Below are positions 6,452 to 10,395 of a stretch of DNA of 10,395 nt, piece by piece. Numbering within the stretch: position 1 is the first letter of the stretch; every line of letters starts with the position of its first letter. The notes beneath the pieces were generated by a model, which worked only from the letters and a program-made list of their open reading frames with translations, did no database searches and was not told where the DNA came from. The stretch spans positions 1 through 10,395 of the forward strand of contig JAPLSP010000743.1 in NCBI GenBank assembly GCA_026398575.1, written 5' to 3'. A program made the position numbers and the translations under genes. The DNA is from Candidatus Sumerlaeota bacterium (GTDB lineage Bacteria; Sumerlaeota; Sumerlaeia; JADFCT01).

Positions 6452-6493
6452 AACTCGGAACTCGGAACTCGGAACTCGGAACTCGGAACTCCC
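6452..6493 (+). repeat. 7-base tandem repeat AACTCGG
   Basis: Five perfect copies of AACTCGG at 6452-6486 and one degenerate copy (AACTCCC, 6487-6493). It ends seven bases before the ATG of the next gene (6501), exactly where a ribosome site would be expected, and I see no Shine-Dalgarno sequence in it. Copy number could change by slippage and alter the leader of the downstream gene. Confidence 0.9.
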
Positions 6494-6500
6494 ATAAATT

Positions 6501-7397
6501 ATGTCAAATGAAATGCCAGGCTATTGGGACTATTTGAAGGCGGCCTTTTTTCTGAAGGCGCCGTTGGCCGGATTGGGGACAATGCCGCTCAATCTTCTGG
6601 GATTGGCCGCCATTGGTATTTTTGGCTTTGTCAATCAAGGGATTTGGCTTTTAGGGCTCGGTCTCGAAGCCGCTTATCTGATGATGCTGGCGAGCAATGC
6701 GCGCTTTCAAAAAGTGGTCAACGGGCAATGGATGATGCAATCGCGCCCGAGCGAAAAGCCTGCGCCGGCTCTGACGAGCGAAGATTTACTCGGACGGCTG
6801 AGCCTGGAATCCCGCGAGCGATTTGCCCGACTTCAGCAGCAATGCCGCGAAATCCTCAAACTGCACGAAGGGCCCGAGAGCGCCGCGAGCATGGCGGACG
6901 TCAAATCCGACAGTTTGAATCAGATGCTGGCGATCTATGCGCGGATGCTGAATCTGCGCGAGCGCATCCGCGAAACGCTGGCCAAGACGCAGCGCAAGGA
7001 TTTGGCATCGGACATCGAAGCGCTGACGGAGAAAATCTCGAAGGCGCCTGAAACATCGTCTCTGCGCCGCGCGCTGCAAGGGACGATGGAAATTCAACAG
7101 GCGCGTCTGCAAAACCTTGATAAATCGGTTGAGAATCTGAAATATACGGAAACCGAGTTGGACCGGATCGAAAAGCAGGTCAGTCTGATCGCCGAAGAAG
7201 CCGCGGTCAGCAAAAGCCCGGAGCAGATTTCAATGTCTCTCGACGGCGTGGTCTCCTCGATCCAACAGACCAATAAATGGATGACGGACAATTCCTCGAT
7301 CCTGGACATGGTGTCGGCGCCAACGACAGCAACGGATTTGCTCAATGCTCCTGCAATCGAAAAACCGCCGCCGTTGCGGCGTACTGTGCGCAATTGA
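6501..7397 (+). CDS. Uncharacterised membrane protein: two N-terminal helices and a long coiled coil
   Basis: A 298-residue protein that I do not recognise as a named family. Two adjacent hydrophobic segments lie at about residues 29-45 and 47-64 with a very short turn, so both ends probably face the cytoplasm. From about residue 90 to 260 the sequence is rich in Glu, Lys, Arg, Gln and Leu, with heptad-like spacing (for example RLQNLDKSVENLKYTETELD) that indicates coiled-coil helices. A short Pro/Arg-rich end follows. There is no enzyme motif. It lies between the ATPase and the PspA-like gene on the same strand, so a role as a membrane anchor or partner for the PspA-like protein is a reasonable inference. 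The leader is the AACTCGG repeat and lacks a ribosome site, which makes the start, or the translation level, open to question. Confidence 0.75.
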   Translation: MSNEMPGYWDYLKAAFFLKAPLAGLGTMPLNLLGLAAIGIFGFVNQGIWLLGLGLEAAYLMMLASNARFQKVVNGQWMMQSRPSEKPAPALTSEDLLGRLSLESRERFARLQQQCREILKLHEGPESAASMADVKSDSLNQMLAIYARMLNLRERIRETLAKTQRKDLASDIEALTEKISKAPETSSLRRALQGTMEIQQARLQNLDKSVENLKYTETELDRIEKQVSLIAEEAAVSKSPEQISMSLDGVVSSIQQTNKWMTDNSSILDMVSAPTTATDLLNAPAIEKPPPLRRTVRN

Positions 7398-7523
7398 TAG
7401 ATTATTCGCATATAAATCCGATATGACTGACTTGTTTTACATAGATTCCGCAGAACGGATGTTGGCGATTGAAGGACGAGTATTTAAGTAGTCTCGTCTA
7501 ATTTTCTATCGGGAGGAAAAGTT

Positions 7524-8288
7524 ATGTTTCGTCGTCTGGGCAATCTGATCCGGGGATTCTTGAGCCTTTTCGTTTCTGGCATTGAAAGGCGGAATCCCGA
7601 AGCGCTGCTGGAGGTAGAAAAGGAAAATCTGCGCGCTTCCATCGCCAAGTATAATCAGGGGCTGTCTTCCCATGCCGCGCTCTGCGAACGATTGATGAGC
7701 CAGGTCAAGAAAGAAGAGGCCGAGGAAAGGGATTTGCGCGCCAAAGCCGCGGCGAATCTGAAAGCGGGCAACCGCGAGGCCGCCGGCAATTATGCCTTGC
7801 GGCTGCAAACCTTGCAGCGCGAGCTGGCGGAAAACCGCTCCCAAATGGAACAGGCCGAAAGAACTTATAAGGACCTGACCACCGCGCGCGACGTGACGAT
7901 CAAGCAGGCGCAAACCAAGATCGAATCGCTCAAGTACGCCATCAACGACATGAAGGTCAAGCAGGCCGTGGCCGAAATGAGCGAAATGGCTTCGGGGATG
8001 ATCTCAACGATCGGCGGCAGCGGCGACACGCTCAACCGCCTCCAGGAAATGGTCGGCGAAGAACGCGACAAAGCCGCAGGCCGGGCGCGCGTTGCGCAGG
8101 ATTCGCTGGACATGAGCGGAGTCAAGCTGCAGGCGGGCGAACAGAAAGCGCTGGCGGATCAGGCCCTGGCGGAATTCGCCGCCTCGGAGGGCATCGTTTT
8201 GGAATCCGGACCGGCCAAAGCGGCCGCCGCCGCGCCCGCGGCCGAAGCGCCCGCGGCCAAAACAATGGGCCCCGTCAAAGAAAGCTAA
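7524..8288 (+). CDS. PspA/IM30 (Vipp1)-family membrane-remodelling protein
   Basis: A 254-residue, almost entirely helical protein. It opens with an amphipathic helix (FRRLGNLIRGFLSLFVSGIE) followed by NPEALLEVEKENLR, equivalent to the membrane-binding helix and the DP-x2-L region of PspA. A long charged helical hairpin covers about residues 30-150, and further helices run to about 205. Family members form ESCRT-III-like polymers on the cytoplasmic face of the inner membrane and protect or reshape it. The last 45 or so residues are an Ala/Pro/Glu-rich tail absent from typical PspA. GGGAGGA lies 8-14 bases upstream of ATG 7524. The gene follows the coiled-coil gene after a 126-base gap, enough for its own promoter, though I found no convincing one. 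Similarity is clear in architecture but moderate in sequence. Confidence 0.75.
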   Translation: MFRRLGNLIRGFLSLFVSGIERRNPEALLEVEKENLRASIAKYNQGLSSHAALCERLMSQVKKEEAEERDLRAKAAANLKAGNREAAGNYALRLQTLQRELAENRSQMEQAERTYKDLTTARDVTIKQAQTKIESLKYAINDMKVKQAVAEMSEMASGMISTIGGSGDTLNRLQEMVGEERDKAAGRARVAQDSLDMSGVKLQAGEQKALADQALAEFAASEGIVLESGPAKAAAAAPAAEAPAAKTMGPVKES

Positions 8289-8327
8289 TCCTGGAATCGC
8301 CCTACGAGCCAATCGAAGAATCGGGTT

Positions 8328-8378
8328 AAAAAGTCGCCGCCATGAAAAGCCGGTAGAGGGCGTTTTCATGGCGGCGAC
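8328..8378 (-). terminator. Intrinsic terminator of the minus-strand DksA/TraR-type gene
   Basis: A perfect 16-base inverted repeat pairs 8333-8348 with 8363-8378 around a 14-base loop; part of the loop (GCC with GGC) can extend the stem. Read on the minus strand, the hairpin begins 23 bases after the stop codon and is followed at once by five T residues (8332-8328), the layout of a Rho-independent terminator. On the plus strand no T-run follows the stem, so it is weaker as a stop for transcripts coming from the PspA-like gene. Confidence 0.85.
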
Positions 8379-8401
8379 GAGACAGCGTTCCGACAGAGCG
8401 C

Positions 8402-9151
8402 TTATCGTTGCGTTACGGCCAATTCGCCGTGGCAAATAATGCAATATTCCGCATAAGGTTTGGCTTGCATGCGCTCAAAGCCAATGTTCGCCGAGCATTT
8501 GCGGCATTTACCATAAACTTTGGTATCAATCTGCCGTAAAGCGTATTCAATGGCTTCCAGCCGCACGGCTTCGATCTGCCGCTGCGCCAAGGCCAGGTTC
8601 AAGGATTGATTGTCGCTGGCATAGTCGGCTTGATGGATGGAATAGCTGGAACGATCCCGCTCGCCGTCGCCGGAATTATGGCCCAGGGATTTATTGTCCA
8701 GTATCTCCAGAAAATGAACGACGCGATCGCGTTCTTTTGTCAGCAGGTCTTTTAAGATTTTTTTCTCTGAAGCCGACAGCAGCGCGTTCTCTACGCGCGG
8801 AATGGGTTTGCCCGCTGCGTCGAATGTAAGGGAAGGGCGATTATTGGAAGCAGAATGGTTCCCATTGTGATTGAACGGCTTCCCATTGTGAGTGACCGGC
8901 TTCCCATTATGACCACCGTTCATTGAGGCGGCTGAGGAGGATTGAGCCCGCAGTGTTTCTTTTTGCGCCAACGGCTTGCTTGCGGTTTTCTTCGTCGCCG
9001 TCTTTTTGGGCGCCGCTTTGGCGGAAGCGGACGGCTTGGCAGGTGATTTTGATTTGATCTTTTTCGCGTCACCGGGGACGGCTTTTTTGGGTGTTTTCGA
9101 AGAAGACTTTGCCGCGGCTTTCTTCACCGGTTGCTTTTTCGTTGTTGCCAT
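8402..9151 (-). CDS. DksA/TraR-family C4 zinc-finger protein with a histone-H1-like basic N-terminal tail
   Basis: A 249-residue protein read leftwards. Residues about 1-75 are dominated by Lys, Ala, Ser and Pro (KKPxKA-like clusters), resembling bacterial histone-H1-like tails, and probably bind nucleic acid. Residues 81-98 are a 7-residue repeat, HNGKPVT-HNGKPFN-HNGNH. From about 125 a helical domain follows with the QADYASDNQSLNLAL segment typical of DksA/TraR relatives. The end has a zinc finger with Cys216, Cys219, Cys237 and Cys240 (C-x2-C-x17-C-x2-C). DksA proteins enter the RNA polymerase secondary channel; this longer, tailed form may act differently. The start is unclear among GTG 9160, ATG 9157 and ATG 9151; AGGGAG at 9162-9167 is four bases from 9157 and ten from 9151, and I chose 9151. 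It converges on the PspA-like gene and diverges from ftsY. Confidence 0.88.
   Translation of the reverse strand: MATTKKQPVKKAAAKSSSKTPKKAVPGDAKKIKSKSPAKPSASAKAAPKKTATKKTASKPLAQKETLRAQSSSAASMNGGHNGKPVTHNGKPFNHNGNHSASNNRPSLTFDAAGKPIPRVENALLSASEKKILKDLLTKERDRVVHFLEILDNKSLGHNSGDGERDRSSYSIHQADYASDNQSLNLALAQRQIEAVRLEAIEYALRQIDTKVYGKCRKCSANIGFERMQAKPYAEYCIICHGELAVTQR
8859..8912 (-). repeat. 21-base coding repeat encoding HNGKP units
   Basis: Three copies with a 21-base period begin at 8859, 8880 and 8901 on the plus strand (shared core TTCCCATTGTGA, one change in the third). They encode three successive 7-residue units in the linker between the basic tail and the zinc-finger domain. In-frame repeats like this can gain or lose copies without breaking the gene. 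Confidence 0.85.
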
Positions 9152-9199
9152 TCGCATCACGCTCCCTGCAATTGGGATTAGTTTTGGAATGAACCCATG

Positions 9200-9228
9200 T
9201 CTATAGGTTCTTATTTTCCAGCACTTAA
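9200..9228 (-). promoter_or_regulatory. Candidate sigma-70-type promoter for the DksA/TraR-type gene
   Basis: On the minus strand TTAAGT (9228-9223) and TATAGA (9205-9200) are separated by 17 bases. The -10 box matches four of six consensus bases and the -35 box three of six. The position would give a leader of about 40 bases before the start codon. It is plausible but could be chance. Confidence 0.35.
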
Positions 9229-9471
9229 CGATCTTCCCGCGCTAAAGTGTTTGTAAAGAGGTCCGAGAATGTATGTATCTGCTTGGCGCATGTCAAATGA
9301 AAACAGCGCGAAACAGTTCTTTCATTTCATAAATCTTGAGTTGAATGCCGGGCGCCAAAGAAGCAAACTCCTGCCCCTTTGCGGAGAAATGAGCGGGACA
9401 ACGCATCCTGGGACAAATCGCCCTATCAATACTTACCCCGGCAGAGCTGGAACCAGCCAAGCAATAATTCC

Positions 9472-9520
9472 CAAAAGTCGGGTGGCTTTCAAATGCTGAG
9501 AAAACGCGCATAAATACAGG
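9472..9520 (+). repeat. Diverged direct repeat, copy 1
   Basis: These 49 bases match 9634-9682 with seven mismatches and no gaps. Weaker similarity extends upstream to about 9430. Shared words include TTTCAAAT and CGCGCATAAATA. Its right end overlaps the start of the palindrome. Confidence 0.8.
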
Positions 9521-9575
9521 CAGAATCATTGAGGGCAGAATCATTATGATTCTGCCCTCAATGATTCTGCCTGTA
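9515..9575. repeat. 61-base perfect palindrome with internal direct repeats
   Basis: Two 30-base arms (9515-9544 and 9546-9575) are exact reverse complements around a single T at 9545. Each arm also holds two direct copies of GGCAGAATCAT (or its complement) about 15 bases apart, so the structure is a nested repeat. The near-absent loop suggests a cruciform, a REP-like element or a fused pair of terminal inverted repeats from a small mobile element. No T-run follows on either strand, so a terminator is unlikely. Confidence 0.9.
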
Positions 9576-9633
9576 AACTGCTTCAAAACTAACCTTAACT
9601 TGGCCGGGCCGGGATTATTCAGGCGCCAGTTTT

Positions 9634-9682
9634 CAAAAGTTGGGCGGTTTTCAAATATTGAGAAAGCGCGCATAAATAAAGG
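9634..9682 (+). repeat. Diverged direct repeat, copy 2
   Basis: Second copy of the 49-base repeat, 162 bases downstream of copy 1. It is not followed by a palindrome; instead a short direct repeat of GAAATCT lies downstream. It ends 74 bases before the ftsY start. Confidence 0.8.
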
Positions 9683-9756
9683 ATGAAATCTCTGCCTCAG
9701 AAATCTTTGTGAACAAGTTGGAATCATATTTCGTTGTAAGGAACTAAGGTCAGCCT

Positions 9757-10395
9757 ATGTTTTCCTGGTTCAAGAAAAAAGACAGCGACTCGGAGCAACC
9801 GCCGGCGTCGGCGCCGCAGCCCTCAACGCCGGGCGATGAGCCAGAGCCCAAATCAAACGCAATGGAGTCCGCCTCTCAACCGGCGGCGCCGCCGGTCTCG
9901 GAACCTCGCAAGGGGGGCTTCTTCAGCCGGGTCGTGCGGGGTTTGTTCAAGACGCGCGAAACACTCGTCAAGCGTGTGCGCAAAGCCATTGGCTTGCGGG
10001 CGCGGCTGGACCAGGAGTTGCTCGACGAAATCGAAGAAATCCTGATCCAGGCGGACGTGGGCGTGGCAACAACGAAAAAGATCATTGACGATCTGCGCCT
10101 GAACGTCAGCGCCGGCGAATCCTCGGAAGCCGTTATGACTCAACTGCGCTCTTCCATGCGCGCCATCCTCCAGCGCAATGAACGGGTCTTCAGCGTGGAT
10201 ATCGCCCGCAAGCCCTATATTGTCCTGGTTGTGGGGGTCAATGGCACGGGCAAGACGACGACGATCGGCAAGATAGCCCAGAAATTGATCGCAGAAGGCA
10301 AGCGGGTGACTCTCGTGGCCGCCGACACGTTCCGCGCCGCCGCCATCGAACAGCTGAGCATCTGGGGCGAGCGCGTCGGAGCGCGCGTCATCAGA
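9757..10395 (+). CDS. ftsY: Signal recognition particle receptor FtsY (3' end outside window)
   Basis: The frame is open from ATG 9757 to the last base, 213 residues so far. TAAGG at 9745-9749 lies seven bases before the start. FtsY docks ribosome-SRP complexes at the inner membrane and hydrolyses GTP with Ffh. Visible parts: a short MFSWFKKK start and an acidic, Pro/Ala-rich linker (to about residue 50, a short A domain); the helical N domain from about 53, including KTRETLVKRVRKAIG and the ILIQADVGVATTKKII segment; and the G domain with P-loop VGVNGTGKTTTIGK (159-172) and the G2 element DTFRAAAIEQL (190-200). These motifs are diagnostic of SRP-type GTPases, and FtsY rather than Ffh is indicated by the N-terminal extension and the GVNGTGKTT form. 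The remaining G-domain motifs lie beyond the window. Confidence 0.96.
   Translation, partial: MFSWFKKKDSDSEQPPASAPQPSTPGDEPEPKSNAMESASQPAAPPVSEPRKGGFFSRVVRGLFKTRETLVKRVRKAIGLRARLDQELLDEIEEILIQADVGVATTKKIIDDLRLNVSAGESSEAVMTQLRSSMRAILQRNERVFSVDIARKPYIVLVVGVNGTGKTTTIGKIAQKLIAEGKRVTLVAADTFRAAAIEQLSIWGERVGARVIR

Larger units (their letters stand above)
9152..9756. other. Intergenic region between the DksA/TraR-type gene and ftsY
   Basis: About 600 bases between divergent genes. From the left it holds the ribosome site and a candidate promoter of the minus-strand gene, then about 200 bases (9230-9430) in which I see nothing definite, then two diverged direct repeats flanking a long palindrome (9430-9682), and finally the ftsY leader with TAAGG at 9745-9749. 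Open frames across the repeats on both strands do not look like genes. I found no tRNA or other RNA gene. Confidence 0.7.

Noticed and set aside
6399..6493. CRISPR-like array
   Set aside because: The units are contiguous 7-base tandem copies with no spacers and no cas genes nearby.
9269..9499. Plus-strand frame of 76 codons in the same gap
   Set aside because: It has no ribosome site or recognisable domain, and it runs into the repeat region.
9515..9575. Palindrome as an intrinsic terminator
   Set aside because: No T-run follows on either strand and no gene ends close enough to use it.
9293..9727. Minus-strand frame of 144 codons upstream of ftsY
   Set aside because: It is built from the two direct repeats and the palindrome, which create internal peptide repetition; no family resemblance or ribosome site was seen.

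Overview
The window (about 10.4 kb, mixed strands) most likely comes from a diderm (Gram-negative-type) bacterium. The evidence is OmpA-like peptidoglycan-binding domains on envelope proteins, a PspA/IM30-family protein, a DksA/TraR-type zinc-finger protein and FtsY. I cannot place it at phylum level from sequence alone. The core genes are roughly 55-60% GC; the toxin-antitoxin islands are clearly lower, about 40-45% in hand-counted stretches.

Layout. Positions 1-8288 read as one plus-strand transporter and envelope gene set: the end of a first solute-binding/OmpA-type protein (1-249), a complete paralogue (438-2219), a SsuC/TauC/NitT-type ABC permease with an extra N-terminal membrane domain (3394-4710), its ATPase (5425-6399), a two-helix membrane protein with a long coiled coil (6501-7397) and a PspA/IM30-like protein (7524-8288). 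Two toxin-antitoxin-type islands break the series. Island 1 (2270-3347) lies between the binding protein and the permease. It holds two intact MNT-type nucleotidyltransferases and three remnants of HEPN partners. Island 2 (about 4711-5326) lies between the permease and the ATPase and holds a RelE-family toxin followed by a Phd/YefM-like antitoxin.

After the PspA-like gene, a strong intrinsic terminator serves a convergent minus-strand gene (8402-9151). This encodes a DksA/TraR-family protein with a histone-H1-like basic tail. The roughly 600-base gap to ftsY (9152-9756) carries a candidate promoter for that gene, two diverged direct repeats 162 bases apart, and a 61-base perfect palindrome. 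The window ends inside ftsY. Two different 7-base tandem repeats sit between the ATPase and the coiled-coil gene.

How it may work (inference). The importer parts are complete: binding protein, permease and ATPase. The binding domain is tied to an inner-membrane helix at one end and an OmpA-like cell-wall domain at the other, so it may be held in the periplasm at a fixed distance between membrane and wall. Co-directional genes for a membrane coiled-coil protein and a PspA-family membrane-remodelling protein suggest an envelope-coupled transporter rather than a simple nutrient importer. This layout is the most interesting feature of the window.
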